Part shown: one piece after another, positions 53,934 to 63,925 of the stretch
How the letters are laid out: each line of letters starts with the position of its first letter
Numbering within the stretch: position 1 is the first letter of the stretch
Source of the DNA: Photobacterium proteolyticum
Lineage (GTDB): Bacteria; Pseudomonadota; Gammaproteobacteria; Enterobacterales; Vibrionaceae
Assembly: GCF_001939735.1 (NCBI RefSeq)
Contig: NZ_MJIL01000053.1
Coordinates: 103,427 to 167,426 of the forward strand
DNA: 64,000 nucleotides
Reading direction: 5' to 3'
The notes under the pieces: model-generated
What the model was told of the DNA's origin: nothing
Database searches by the model: none
Seen by the model: the letters and a program-made list of their open reading frames with translations, nothing else
Made by a program: the position numbers and the translations under genes

Positions 53934-55661
53934 ATGGAACTAACACTCGACTGTGAAAAACAGATAAATGTCAAACTCGGCGATGGTAGTTATGGAATAC
54001 TCTCGTTTGAAAGGGGCAGGTTTCCAACGCTCAAATGTGCAAATAGATTTGAGCCGTTTTTATCTCAGGATGCAGATGAAATCCTCGTTCATGATTACGT
54101 AAGTGGTGGTGAATCATCGTACTATTTATCAGGCCGTCATGGTTTTTCATACGATAATGAGCTGTTTGATCACGTATACACTGGATCTGCAGATAGAAAT
54201 CAAATTACACAAGTCTCGTTTATCATGCCTCAGCTTTCTGTCTACTTTAATCATGAGATAAAAAGGAGGTTGAAGAAGGGTGGAGACGTATCAGCTCAAA
54301 CCAACATTGAGCCACTGCATGCAGAGTTAGTTAACAGCAATAGTATTAAGAACGTTAATATCTTTCAATCTAAACACTTGAAGGACAATGATAATGGAGA
54401 TGGTTTCGTATTCACTAGTACCCTAGACATCAATTTCACTTACGATACCCCTGTTTCAATGGAAGAGATTTCCAAACTAATGTTCAAAGTGACTAACCTG
54501 TTTACTTGGCTGTTTGGAACACCGAGTTATGTAACAAGAGTTGAGTTGTATGACGGAGACTCAAACAAGGGGTATCTATATGTCCCAAGTCATAAGGTTA
54601 AAGAGACCGAAAAGGTTTCTCAGCCCTACCCATTCATGCCTGCCGATCAACTAAGAACCTCATTTCAAGCAATCTGTCAGAGCTACTTTGTTGATAACAA
54701 GTTTATTTTCGACAAAATATGGTCGAAGACAATTCCATTGTTCAACATTAAAAATGTCCTTGAATATGAACTTATGCTATATGCATCAATACTTGATAAG
54801 TATTTTAGTTATAGAGTTGATCGGCATGAGCTGAGTAACGTGATGTCACAAAATGACTATGCTAAGTTCATTTCAAGAGTAACGTCTCTTGCAGAGAATG
54901 ATCCATTGATAGCAGGTGTTATTGGTGAAGGTGCTGTGGTCAATATAGCAGATGAAACCACTCTCAAAAGACTCATACCAAATCGTAGTGCAGCAACTCT
55001 CAATAAGAAAGCTAAAACTTACTTACGTTATATCGGTAAAACTGTATCAGATGTGTTCATCAATGATAAAGATTTCTATCAGATCAAGGAGATACGAGAT
55101 CGAGCCGCACACGGTGAGATGGAAACTCTATCGACTCAACAAGTCTACTTGTATCTGAACAAGATCAAGATGCTTACTATGTATTTGATATATAAAGACT
55201 TAGGTGTTTCAGAAAACAGTTTCCTTGAACTACTCTGTATTCCTTATAATGAAATGAAGCAAGGTTGCCGAATGGATTCATTTAAGCGTGATATTGCTTT
55301 AAACAAAGCAAATATAATGCAGGTCGACGAGTCCACATTTAACTTCTTGAAGAGCGAACGAGGTATCTTTAATTTCGTATTTTCTAGAGAACAGCATATC
55401 TATTACGTTGATAAGGAGTTAACTCATAGGCTAAAAGTAGAGTTCTTTGGTGAGCAAGCTACAAGTAAGCACAGGAATATCGAAGAGTTTGTACAATCAC
55501 TTGTTTCTTATAGAAAAAAAGCTGCATATATTTCAGAGTCTTACGTTCAGTATGGCAAGCAGACGTATTTACTGAGAGGTATAGTTGTTATCGATAAACT
55601 CAGCAAATTACAGTCATTTAGAAAACCTCGGATCGCTGGTGAAAGCTGCGACAATACATAG
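53934..55661 (+). CDS. HEPN-domain protein resembling the ApeA anti-phage family
   Basis: The 575-residue protein has an N-terminal beta-rich region (about 1-230). A helical middle part starts with EYELMLYASILDKYFSYRVDR, spread over 278-298, and a HEPN signature R388-x4-H393 (IRDRAAHGE) follows. The last ~150 residues are unassigned. ApeA proteins pair such an N-terminal domain with a C-terminal HEPN RNase and cause abortive infection. I see no separate antitoxin. It lies at the island's right end, typical for defence cargo. Codon use is A+T-rich. Family naming is tentative; the HEPN motif is clear. Confidence 0.6.
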   Translation: MELTLDCEKQINVKLGDGSYGILSFERGRFPTLKCANRFEPFLSQDADEILVHDYVSGGESSYYLSGRHGFSYDNELFDHVYTGSADRNQITQVSFIMPQLSVYFNHEIKRRLKKGGDVSAQTNIEPLHAELVNSNSIKNVNIFQSKHLKDNDNGDGFVFTSTLDINFTYDTPVSMEEISKLMFKVTNLFTWLFGTPSYVTRVELYDGDSNKGYLYVPSHKVKETEKVSQPYPFMPADQLRTSFQAICQSYFVDNKFIFDKIWSKTIPLFNIKNVLEYELMLYASILDKYFSYRVDRHELSNVMSQNDYAKFISRVTSLAENDPLIAGVIGEGAVVNIADETTLKRLIPNRSAATLNKKAKTYLRYIGKTVSDVFINDKDFYQIKEIRDRAAHGEMETLSTQQVYLYLNKIKMLTMYLIYKDLGVSENSFLELLCIPYNEMKQGCRMDSFKRDIALNKANIMQVDESTFNFLKSERGIFNFVFSREQHIYYVDKELTHRLKVEFFGEQATSKHRNIEEFVQSLVSYRKKAAYISESYVQYGKQTYLLRGIVVIDKLSKLQSFRKPRIAGESCDNT

Positions 55662-55851
55662 TGTTTTTGTATTCTAATGGTGACATGCTACTTTTGCTAA
55701 GCTGAACATAGTGCGTTAGGACAACATCTCTAATGCGTCTATGACCAAGGGCGAGCCAGAACAATCTCATTAGTATGTGATGTTAAAAAACTAGTTGCTG
55801 TATATTATACATGCATGCACGAGCTACAAGATGGTTACTTGGGGGGTATAT

Positions 55852-55861
55852 TGGGTAGTAA
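55852..55861 (-). promoter_or_regulatory. candidate integrase arm site, right end
   Basis: TGGGTAGTAA is the exact reverse complement of the left-end decamers at 43288 and 43365, and lies 73 bp inside attR. Confidence 0.55.
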
Positions 55862-55934
55862 AAACTGCAAATCGGCCAATAATGACAACATAAGCAACTG
55901 ACAAATAAACATTTATTGTCATTACCCAACATTA

Positions 55935-55954
55935 AGATCCAGAACATCGAGTAA
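55935..55954 (+). repeat. attR-type direct repeat
   Basis: Duplicate of the yicC 3' end (19 of 20 bases). This copy has the ATC codon probably present in the original yicC. Confidence 0.9.
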
Positions 55955-55969
55955 TCAACGCGTTCACTA

Positions 55970-55999
55970 AAAAAAGGCAGTGCTACCGCTGCCTTTTTT
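55970..55999 (+). terminator. original yicC terminator, separated from yicC by the island
   Basis: Stem AAAAAAGGCAG/CTGCCTTTTTT (55970-55980 with 55989-55999) begins 15 bp after attR, at the distance expected behind an uninterrupted yicC stop codon. Confidence 0.85.
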
Positions 56000-56107
56000 G
56001 ATCACTTTATACAGGCAGACACAAGCGAAAAATCCATCTAGGCTTAAGATTACGGCCATAACGTTTGAAAAAGATGATTTTTCAGGCAACCAGATAATTT
56101 CAATTGT

Positions 56108-56130
56108 GCGCAGATCATGATAATCTGCGC
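56108..56130 (+). promoter_or_regulatory. inverted repeat in the gmk leader
   Basis: Perfect 8-bp stem GCGCAGAT/ATCTGCGC (56108-56115 with 56123-56130), 28 bp before the gmk start. Operator or leader hairpin; function unknown. Confidence 0.4.
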
Positions 56131-56146
56131 GCCCTTCTATCACTGA

Positions 56147-56785
<639 letters not shown>

Positions 56786-56835
56786 CAATTTTTGTACAAT
56801 TTCCCATCTTTTATATATAACCACTGGAGTCCTCC

Positions 56836-57111
56836 ATGGCACGCGTAACCGTTCAAGACGCTGTTGATAAAATTGGCAACCGTTTCGATCTGATCCAAAT
56901 TGCTTCACGCCGCGCTCGTCAGATGCAAACTGGCGGTAAGGATCCACTGGTTCCGGAAGAAAACGATAAGTATACAGTGATCGCGCTTCGTGAAATCGAA
57001 GAAGGCCTGATCACTAAAGATATCCTGGATGCTCGTGAGCGTCAGGAACTTCAAGAGCAAGAAGCAGCAGAGCTAGCAGCTGTTAGCGCTATTGCAGGCG
57101 ACCACCGTTAA
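56836..57111 (+). CDS. rpoZ: RNA polymerase omega subunit
   Basis: The 91-residue protein begins [20 protein letters not shown] and has RRARQM and the conserved central helix; length equals E. coli omega. It aids beta-prime folding and forms part of the ppGpp-binding site of RNA polymerase, a functional link to spoT, which begins 18 bp downstream. Confidence 0.97.
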   Translation: MARVTVQDAVDKIGNRFDLIQIASRRARQMQTGGKDPLVPEENDKYTVIALREIEEGLITKDILDARERQELQEQEAAELAAVSAIAGDHR

Positions 57112-57129
57112 TTCAGGGAACCGGGCGAA

Positions 57130-59232
57130 TTGTATCTTTTTGATAGCCTGAAAGAAGTCGCAATCGAATACCTGCCTGAGTCTCAAATCGAGGCGCTCAG
57201 GCAGGCGTATCTCGTTGCGCGAGATGCCCACGAAGGGCAGACCCGCTCAAGCGGCGAACCGTATATTATCCACCCGATTGCCGTAGCCCGCATCCTGGCG
57301 GAAATGCGCCTCGACTACGAGACGCTGATGGCAGCCCTCCTCCACGACGTTATCGAAGATACCGAGGTCACCAAAGACGATCTCGACAGCCGTTTCGGCT
57401 CGACGGTAGCCGAGCTGGTCGACGGGGTATCGAAGCTGGACAAACTGAAGTTCCGCGACCGCAAAGAAGCGCAAGCCGAGAACTTCCGTAAAATGATCAT
57501 GGCCATGGCCCATGATATCCGCGTTATTCTGATCAAGCTCGCTGACCGCACGCACAATATGCGGACCCTCGGCGCCTTGCGTCCGGACAAACGCCGTCGT
57601 ATTGCCCGCGAAACACTGGAGATATTCTCTCCGCTGGCCCACCGCCTGGGTATCCACAATATCAAGACCGAGCTCGAAGAGCTGGGCTTTGAGGCGCTAT
57701 ATCCAAACCGCTACCGGGTACTCAAAGAAGTGGTGGCAGCAGCCCGCGGCAATCGCAAAGAAATGATTAACAAGATCCACGCCGAAATCGAGGGACGTCT
57801 CGACGATGCGGGGATCGAAGGCAAGGTACTGGGCCGCGAAAAGAACCTGTACTCCATCTATAACAAGATGAAGAACAAGGAGCAGCGCTTCCACTCGATC
57901 ATGGACATCTACGCCTTCCGCGTACTGGTCACCGATCTGGATACCTGCTACCGCGTGCTTGGCCAGGTCCATAACCTGTACAAGCCCCGTCCGAGCCGAA
58001 TGAAAGACTACATCGCCATTCCGAAAGCCAATGGCTACCAGTCGCTGCACACCTCGCTGGTCGGCCCGCACGGGGTACCGGTCGAAGTGCAGATCCGTAC
58101 CGATGACATGGATCAGATGGCGGACAAAGGCGTCGCTGCCCACTGGACCTACAAAGACGGTGAAAGCAGCGGCACGACAGCGCAGGTCAAAGCCCAGCGC
58201 TGGATGCAGAGCCTGCTGGAGCTGCAGCAAAGTGCCGGTAGCTCGTTCGAGTTCATCGAAAACGTCAAATCAGATCTGTTCCCGGATGAACTGTACGTCT
58301 TCACGCCGAAAGGCCGGATTGTCGAGCTGCCTGTCGGGGCAACGGCGGTCGATTTTGCCTACGCGGTCCATACCGATGTCGGCAATGCCTGTGTCGGAGC
58401 CCGGGTGGAACGCCAGCCTTATCCGCTGAGCAAACCACTGAAAAACGGCCAGACCATTGACATCATCAGTGCGCCGGGTGCACGCCCGAATGCAGCATGG
58501 CTCAATTATGTCGTAACCTCGCGCGCGCGGACCAAAATCCGCCAGGTACTCAAGACTATGCGCCGCGAGGAGTCCATCACCTTGGGACGCCGCCTGCTCA
58601 ACCATGCACTGGGCGAGCTGAGCATCGACCAAATCGATCCGGATAACCTGCACCAGGTACTGACCGATTTGCGCCTCGAGACGATTGACGACCTGCTGGC
58701 CGCTATCGGCCTGGGTGAGTTGATGAGCGTGGTGATTGCCCGCCGTCTACTGGGCAATGTCGACGAGCTGACCGTAAAGGAAACCACCCATCGCCTGCCG
58801 ATCCAGGGTGCGGACGGTATCCTGCTGACGTTTGCCAACTGCTGTCATCCAATCCATGGCGATCCGATCATGGCCCATGTCAGCCCGGGCAAAGGCCTGG
58901 TGATCCACCGGGAAGAATGCGCCAACATCCGTGGCTACCAGAAAGAACCGGACAAATACATGCCGGTCGAATGGAGCGAGGACTTCGAGCAGGAGTTCGT
59001 CACCAACCTGAAGGTCGACATGCAGAACCATCAGGGGGCACTGGCCGATCTGACCAATACCATCGCGGGCACCGGTTCCAATATCCAGGGGCTGGCCACC
59101 GAAGAAAAAGATGGCCGTCTCTATACCATTACGGTACGCCTGACAACCAAGGGGCGCATCCATCTGGCCAATATCATGCGCCGTATCCGGGTCATGCCGA
59201 ATGTGGTCCGCGTATCACGCCAGAAGAACTGA
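57130..59232 (+). CDS. spoT: bifunctional (p)ppGpp synthetase/hydrolase SpoT
   Basis: This enzyme hydrolyses and, more weakly, makes (p)ppGpp in the stringent response. The 700-residue protein (E. coli 702) starts with TTG at 57130 (product MYLFDSLKE, as in E. coli). The HD hydrolase site is HDVIEDTEV near residue 72. Further on are the synthetase region with SRMKDYIAIPKANGYQSLH near 300, TGS near 385-445 and a C-terminal ACT domain near 625-700. Confidence 0.97.
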   Translation: MYLFDSLKEVAIEYLPESQIEALRQAYLVARDAHEGQTRSSGEPYIIHPIAVARILAEMRLDYETLMAALLHDVIEDTEVTKDDLDSRFGSTVAELVDGVSKLDKLKFRDRKEAQAENFRKMIMAMAHDIRVILIKLADRTHNMRTLGALRPDKRRRIARETLEIFSPLAHRLGIHNIKTELEELGFEALYPNRYRVLKEVVAAARGNRKEMINKIHAEIEGRLDDAGIEGKVLGREKNLYSIYNKMKNKEQRFHSIMDIYAFRVLVTDLDTCYRVLGQVHNLYKPRPSRMKDYIAIPKANGYQSLHTSLVGPHGVPVEVQIRTDDMDQMADKGVAAHWTYKDGESSGTTAQVKAQRWMQSLLELQQSAGSSFEFIENVKSDLFPDELYVFTPKGRIVELPVGATAVDFAYAVHTDVGNACVGARVERQPYPLSKPLKNGQTIDIISAPGARPNAAWLNYVVTSRARTKIRQVLKTMRREESITLGRRLLNHALGELSIDQIDPDNLHQVLTDLRLETIDDLLAAIGLGELMSVVIARRLLGNVDELTVKETTHRLPIQGADGILLTFANCCHPIHGDPIMAHVSPGKGLVIHREECANIRGYQKEPDKYMPVEWSEDFEQEFVTNLKVDMQNHQGALADLTNTIAGTGSNIQGLATEEKDGRLYTITVRLTTKGRIHLANIMRRIRVMPNVVRVSRQKN

Positions 59233-59278
59233 TGGCCAAAAGAACAACGGGTTAGCCCAGCTTTCCTATACTGAACAT

Positions 59279-59307
59279 AAACGCCCGTTTTCGGGCGTTT
59301 TCTTTAT
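59279..59307 (+). terminator. terminator after spoT
   Basis: Stem AACGCCCG/CGGGCGTT (59280-59287 with 59292-59299), TTTT loop and T-rich tail. It separates spoT from trmH, although it may be read through. Confidence 0.85.
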
Positions 59308-59328
59308 TAAAGAACGACAAAGAACACT

Positions 59329-60036
59329 ATGACTCCCGATCGTTTTCAACGTATTCAGTCTGTCCTGGCAACCCGCCAGCCAGATCTGACGGTATGCATG
59401 GAAGAAGTGCATAAACCCAACAACGTCTCTGCCATTATCCGTACGGCCGATGCCGTGGGGGTACACAAAGTCCACGCCGTCTGGCCAAAGGAAGGCATGC
59501 GAGTACTGAGTCACACCTCGGCAGGTGCCCGCAACTGGGTCGAGCTCGAAACCCATGACAATATGGTCAATGCCGTCAACACGCTAAAAGAGCAAGGCAT
59601 GCAGGTGCTGGCGACCAACTTGTCGGATACCGCGATAGATTTCCGTGATGTCGATTACACCAAGCCTACCGCCATCATTCTCGGCGGCGAGAAAAATGGG
59701 ATCACGCCTGAAGCCCTCGCCCTTGCCGATCAGGACATCATCATTCCGATGGTCGGTATGGTACAGTCACTGAATGTCTCGGTCGCCAGCGCCCTGATCC
59801 TCTACGAGGCCCAGCGTCAGCGCCAGAATGCCGGCATGTACGATCTGGAGAAAACCCAGCTGCCTGATGAGGTCGTTCACCGTATTCTGTTTGAGCGGGG
59901 TCATCCGGTACTGGCAAAAGTTGCCCGCCGCAAAGGGCTAGCATACCCGCCACTGGATGAGCACGGGCAGATTGCCGCTGATGACCAGTGGTGGAGCATC
60001 ATGCAGGCCACCGAGCCAAAGAAAAAAGCCAAATAA
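59329..60036 (+). CDS. trmH: tRNA (guanosine(18)-2'-O)-methyltransferase
   Basis: This SPOUT enzyme (SpoU) methylates the ribose of G18 in the tRNA D-loop. The 235-residue protein has HKPNNVSAIIRTADAVGV near residue 25 and the knot motifs ILGGEKNGI and IPMVGMVQSLNVSVA near 140. The C-terminal extension binds tRNA. recG follows after 21 bp, as in E. coli. Confidence 0.96.
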   Translation: MTPDRFQRIQSVLATRQPDLTVCMEEVHKPNNVSAIIRTADAVGVHKVHAVWPKEGMRVLSHTSAGARNWVELETHDNMVNAVNTLKEQGMQVLATNLSDTAIDFRDVDYTKPTAIILGGEKNGITPEALALADQDIIIPMVGMVQSLNVSVASALILYEAQRQRQNAGMYDLEKTQLPDEVVHRILFERGHPVLAKVARRKGLAYPPLDEHGQIAADDQWWSIMQATEPKKKAK

Positions 60037-60057
60037 CAGCCACAATCGGGATAAGCG

Positions 60058-62139
60058 ATGAGCGGAAAACTACTTGATACCATAGCCCTGACCGAACTGT
60101 CCGGTGTTGGTGCCAAAATGGCAGAAAAGCTGGAAAAGATTGGTCTGAACACCGTCCAGGATCTGTTGTTCCACCTTCCGCTCCGTTATGAAGACCGAAC
60201 CCGGATCTGGCCGATTGCCAATGCCATGCCCGGCCAGTACCTGACTATTCAGGGCGAAGTGCTAAACAGCAATATCAGCTTTGGCAAACGGCGGATGCTG
60301 ACGGTAAAAATCAGCGACAGCAGCGGCTCGGCGACACTGCGTTTTTTCAACTTCAACGCGGCGATGAAAAACAGCCTCAGCGAAGGCAAACAGGTCAAAG
60401 CCTACGGCGAGCTCAAGCGCGGTAAGTTCGGGCTGGAAATCATCCACCCGGATTACAAGGTCTTCTCCGAACCGACCGAGCTCAGCGTCGAGGAAACCCT
60501 CACCCCGGTCTACCCGACTACCGACGGCCTGCGCCAGCTTACCCTGCGTAACCTGACCGATCAGGCCCTTCGCCTGCTCGACAAGGCAGCCGTCAGCGAG
60601 CTATTACCTGATGGCTTATACGATCGCCAGATGACACTGGCCCAGGCGTTGCACATCATGCACCGCCCGACCCCGGATGTCTCCCTTGATCAGCTAGAGG
60701 AAGGCAAGCATCCGGCCCAGCACCGGCTGATCCTCGAAGAGCTGCTGGCACAGAACCTGTCGATGCTGGCGGTGCGCAGCAAAAGCCAACAGCACGAAGC
60801 CTGGCCGCTAACCGCTTCCGATAGCTTAAAAACCCGGCTTCTCGACAGCCTGCCGTTCAGCCCGACCGGGGCCCAGCAACGGGTTGTCGCCGATATCGAA
60901 ACTGATCTGGCCAAACCGCACCCGATGATGAGACTGGTTCAGGGCGATGTCGGATCGGGCAAAACCCTAGTCGCGGCGTTGGCAGCGTTGCGCGCCATTG
61001 AACACGGCTATCAGGTCGCCCTCATGGCGCCGACCGAGCTACTGGCCGAGCAACATGCGATTAACTTTGCCAACTGGCTCAACCCGATGGATATCGAGGT
61101 CGGCTGGCTGGCCGGCAAGCTCAAGGGCAAAGCGCGCAATAGCGAGCTAGCCCGCATCGAAAGCGGTGAAGCCAAAATGGTAGTCGGCACCCACGCCCTG
61201 TTTCAGGAGCAAGTGGTATTTAGCAACCTCGCACTGGTAATTATCGATGAACAGCACCGATTCGGTGTCCACCAGCGCCTGGAGCTGCGCGAGAAAGGGG
61301 CCAATGAAGGTCGCTACCCGCACCAGCTGATCATGACCGCGACCCCGATCCCCCGTACCCTGGCCATGACCGCCTATGCCGATCTCGAAACATCGGTCAT
61401 TGACGAGCTGCCGCCGGGCCGGACCCCGATCCAGACCGTCGCCCTACCCGATTCGCGCCGGGCAGAAATTATCGAACGGATCCGCTCGGCCTGCCTCAAC
61501 GAAGACCGGCAGGCATACTGGGTCTGTACTCTGATTGATGAATCCGAGGTCCTAGAGGCGCAAGCCGCTTCCGACACCGCCGACGAGCTCACCGCACAAC
61601 TTCCCGACCTCAATATCGGGCTCGTGCACGGCCGGATGAAGCCGGCTGAAAAACAAGAAATCATGAAGCGCTTCAAGGACGGCGAGCTGCACCTGCTGGT
61701 TGCCACCACCGTCATTGAGGTCGGGGTAGACGTGCCCAACGCCAGTCTGATGATCATCGAAAACCCCGAGCGCCTCGGTCTGGCGCAGCTGCACCAGTTG
61801 CGCGGACGGGTCGGCCGGGGCAGTGTTGCCAGCCATTGTGTCCTGCTCTATCACGCCCCGCTGTCAAAGACCGCTCAGAAGCGTCTCGGTGTACTCCGCG
61901 AGAGCAGCGATGGCTTTGTGATTGCCCAGCGCGATCTGGAAATTCGCGGACCGGGAGAACTGCTGGGTACCAAGCAGACCGGTATCGCCGAATTCAAAGT
62001 CGCCGATCTGGTACGTGACCAACACCTGATCCCCCAGGTCCAGAAACTGGCCCGCTATGTCCACGACCGCTACCCGGACAATGCCAAGGCCATCATTGAT
62101 CGCTGGCTCGGACAACGCGAGAACTACTCAAACGCCTAA
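60058..62139 (+). CDS. recG: ATP-dependent DNA helicase RecG
   Basis: This helicase reverses stalled forks and removes R-loops. The 693-residue protein has the N-terminal wedge/OB domain (about 50-150), Walker A GDVGSGKTLVA near residue 300, DEAH-type box DEQHR, TATPIPRT, and motifs V/VI with QLRGRVGRG near 575. It ends in the TRG-containing helical tail. A hairpin follows the stop. Confidence 0.97.
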   Translation: MSGKLLDTIALTELSGVGAKMAEKLEKIGLNTVQDLLFHLPLRYEDRTRIWPIANAMPGQYLTIQGEVLNSNISFGKRRMLTVKISDSSGSATLRFFNFNAAMKNSLSEGKQVKAYGELKRGKFGLEIIHPDYKVFSEPTELSVEETLTPVYPTTDGLRQLTLRNLTDQALRLLDKAAVSELLPDGLYDRQMTLAQALHIMHRPTPDVSLDQLEEGKHPAQHRLILEELLAQNLSMLAVRSKSQQHEAWPLTASDSLKTRLLDSLPFSPTGAQQRVVADIETDLAKPHPMMRLVQGDVGSGKTLVAALAALRAIEHGYQVALMAPTELLAEQHAINFANWLNPMDIEVGWLAGKLKGKARNSELARIESGEAKMVVGTHALFQEQVVFSNLALVIIDEQHRFGVHQRLELREKGANEGRYPHQLIMTATPIPRTLAMTAYADLETSVIDELPPGRTPIQTVALPDSRRAEIIERIRSACLNEDRQAYWVCTLIDESEVLEAQAASDTADELTAQLPDLNIGLVHGRMKPAEKQEIMKRFKDGELHLLVATTVIEVGVDVPNASLMIIENPERLGLAQLHQLRGRVGRGSVASHCVLLYHAPLSKTAQKRLGVLRESSDGFVIAQRDLEIRGPGELLGTKQTGIAEFKVADLVRDQHLIPQVQKLARYVHDRYPDNAKAIIDRWLGQRENYSNA

Positions 62140-62515
62140 CCAACACAGTAATTCAGCCAGAGAAGGTAAAAAATCACCTTTCTGGCTGATAGCAATCGCT
62201 TGGCTGACACTATAATTCCGTACTGTGATCTTGGCAGCCTAGGATAAATAACGCCTCTGGCACATTTCTTACGTTTTCACCCTTCCTCAGTGTATTTCCT
62301 AAGCAAGCAAAAATAATCCAAAACAAAACACGCAAACGTTTGCTATTTACAGAAAGATAATTAAAATAGCGCACAAATTTCACCCACTTTCACTTCTCCC
62401 GGTGTCAGCTCGGATCTGAGTAACAGCAATCACAGATATAACCAGCTTTCACAACGCAGTGCCCATTCAGCGCATCGCAAAGGGATACCGAAGTAAGTCC
62501 AAGGAAAAAACGGCC
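62140..62515. other. intergenic region between recG and xanP
   Basis: This stretch contains a hairpin of 14-15 bp (62153-62190) just after recG, lacking a T-tract, and the purine-permease promoter with its PurR-like box. No ORF is credible. Confidence 0.6.
62330..62367 (+). promoter_or_regulatory. PurR box and promoter of xanP
   Basis: ACGCAAACGTTTGCTA (62330-62345) is a near-perfect PurR operator. It covers a weak -35 (TTTGCT, 62339-62344), which is 17 bp from TAAAAT (62362-62367). This layout fits direct repression of purine uptake by purine-bound PurR. Confidence 0.7.
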
Positions 62516-63886
62516 ATGACCCGCCAACATAGCGACATCGAAACACCACGTAATTCTGATCTGATCTACCGTCTGGAAGACAGGCCACCACTGCCACAAA
62601 CCCTGTTTGCCGCCACCCAGCATTTGCTGGCTATGTTTGTCGCGGTGATCACCCCGTCGCTGATCATCTGTCAGGCGCTGGGCGTTCCGGCCAGCGATAC
62701 CAATACCATCGTCAGTATGTCCCTATTTGCCTCGGGGCTGGCTTCGTTCATCCAAATTCGTACCTTTGGTCCTGTCGGCTCCGGTCTGCTGTCGATTCAG
62801 GGTACCAGCTTTAACTTCCTCGGCCCGATTATTGGTGCCGGTCTGGCGCTCAAAGCCGGCGGAGCCGATATCCCAACCATGATGGCCGCCATTTTCGGCA
62901 CTATCCTGGTCGCCTCGCTGACTGAGGTCTTTATCTCTCGAGTCCTTCAGCATGCCCAGCGCGTAATCACCCCGCTGGTCTCCGGTATTGTGGTGACTCT
63001 GATTGGCCTGACCCTGATCCAGATTGGCCTGACGTCAATGGGCGGAGGCTACGCCGCAATTGAAAACGGCAGCTTCGGTAGCCTCGACAACCTGATGCTG
63101 GCCGGCACTGTGCTGGGGTTAATCGTGCTACTCAATCGGGTCAAGAACCCATACCTGCGTGTTTCATCGATCGTTATCGCGATGGCTGCCGGCACCGTGC
63201 TGGCATGGCTGACCGGCATGATCGATACCTCGCGCGCCGCCGATACCGACCTGATAGCCATTCCGCTGCCGATGCAATATGGCCTGGGATTTGACTGGTC
63301 ACTGCTCATCCCGCTTGTAATAGTCTTTGCCATCACCTCACTTGAAGCCATCGGCGATATTACCGCCACCTCGGAAACTTCAGAGCAACCTGTAGCCGGA
63401 CCGGTCTACATGAAACGCATTAAAGGCGGGGTACTTGCCGACGGTATCAACTCGGCACTGGCCTCGGTATTAAACAGTTTCCCAAATTCGACCTTCAGCC
63501 AGAACAACGGCATCATCCAGTTGACCGGCGTCGCCAGCCGCTATATCGGTTACTTTGTTGCCGGAATGCTGGTACTGCTCGGGCTGTTCCCGGGTGTCGC
63601 CAATCTGGTGCAGCTGATCCCTGAGCCAGTCCTGGGCGGTGCAACCATCGTGATGTTCGGTACTATTGCCGCCTCAGGGGTCCGCATTATTTCCCGCTGC
63701 GAGCTCGACCGCCGTGCCATTCTGATCATGGCCCTGTCCTTTTCGATGGGACTGGGTATTGCCCAAAAACCGGAAATCCTCCAGTTCATGCCTGAATGGA
63801 TTAAAAGCATTTTATCGTCGGGGATGGCCGCAGGTGGTATTACGGCAATCGTTCTGAATCTGGTGCTGCCGGAAGAGAAAAAATAG
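62516..63886 (+). CDS. xanP: xanthine permease (NCS2/NAT family, XanP-like)
   Basis: This proton-coupled nucleobase symporter sits in the inner membrane. The 456-residue protein has about 14 membrane segments. The NAT signature region reads [26 protein letters not shown], spread over residues 320-345, and [14 protein letters not shown] follows, like E. coli XanP. I take the ATG at 62516 after AAGGAA; 19 upstream codons have no support. The PurR-like box supports a purine substrate. In E. coli xanP also lies close to recG. Confidence 0.92.
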   Translation: MTRQHSDIETPRNSDLIYRLEDRPPLPQTLFAATQHLLAMFVAVITPSLIICQALGVPASDTNTIVSMSLFASGLASFIQIRTFGPVGSGLLSIQGTSFNFLGPIIGAGLALKAGGADIPTMMAAIFGTILVASLTEVFISRVLQHAQRVITPLVSGIVVTLIGLTLIQIGLTSMGGGYAAIENGSFGSLDNLMLAGTVLGLIVLLNRVKNPYLRVSSIVIAMAAGTVLAWLTGMIDTSRAADTDLIAIPLPMQYGLGFDWSLLIPLVIVFAITSLEAIGDITATSETSEQPVAGPVYMKRIKGGVLADGINSALASVLNSFPNSTFSQNNGIIQLTGVASRYIGYFVAGMLVLLGLFPGVANLVQLIPEPVLGGATIVMFGTIAASGVRIISRCELDRRAILIMALSFSMGLGIAQKPEILQFMPEWIKSILSSGMAAGGITAIVLNLVLPEEKK

Positions 63887-63925
63887 TCAAAAAGTGTCGC
63901 TAACGGCATAAGCAGTATGCAATCG

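Larger units (their letters stand above)
43178..55954. mobile_element. genomic island integrated at the 3' end of yicC
   Basis: The ends are defined by a 20-bp direct repeat matching at 19 positions: 43178-43197 (inside yicC, including its stop) and 55935-55954. An integrase gene lies next to the left end and candidate arm sites at both ends. The DNA between is visibly A+T-richer than the flanks. The yicC terminator and gmk follow directly after the right end. The 3' end of yicC is the published insertion site of SXT/R391-mobilizable genomic islands of Vibrio. I cannot identify an oriT, and the AlpA/Rep genes also recall phage satellites. Cargo: D-serine catabolism and a HEPN defence-type gene. 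Confidence 0.88.

Noticed and set aside
57697..58230. 177-codon frame antisense to spoT
   Set aside because: Shadow of the spoT synthetase region.
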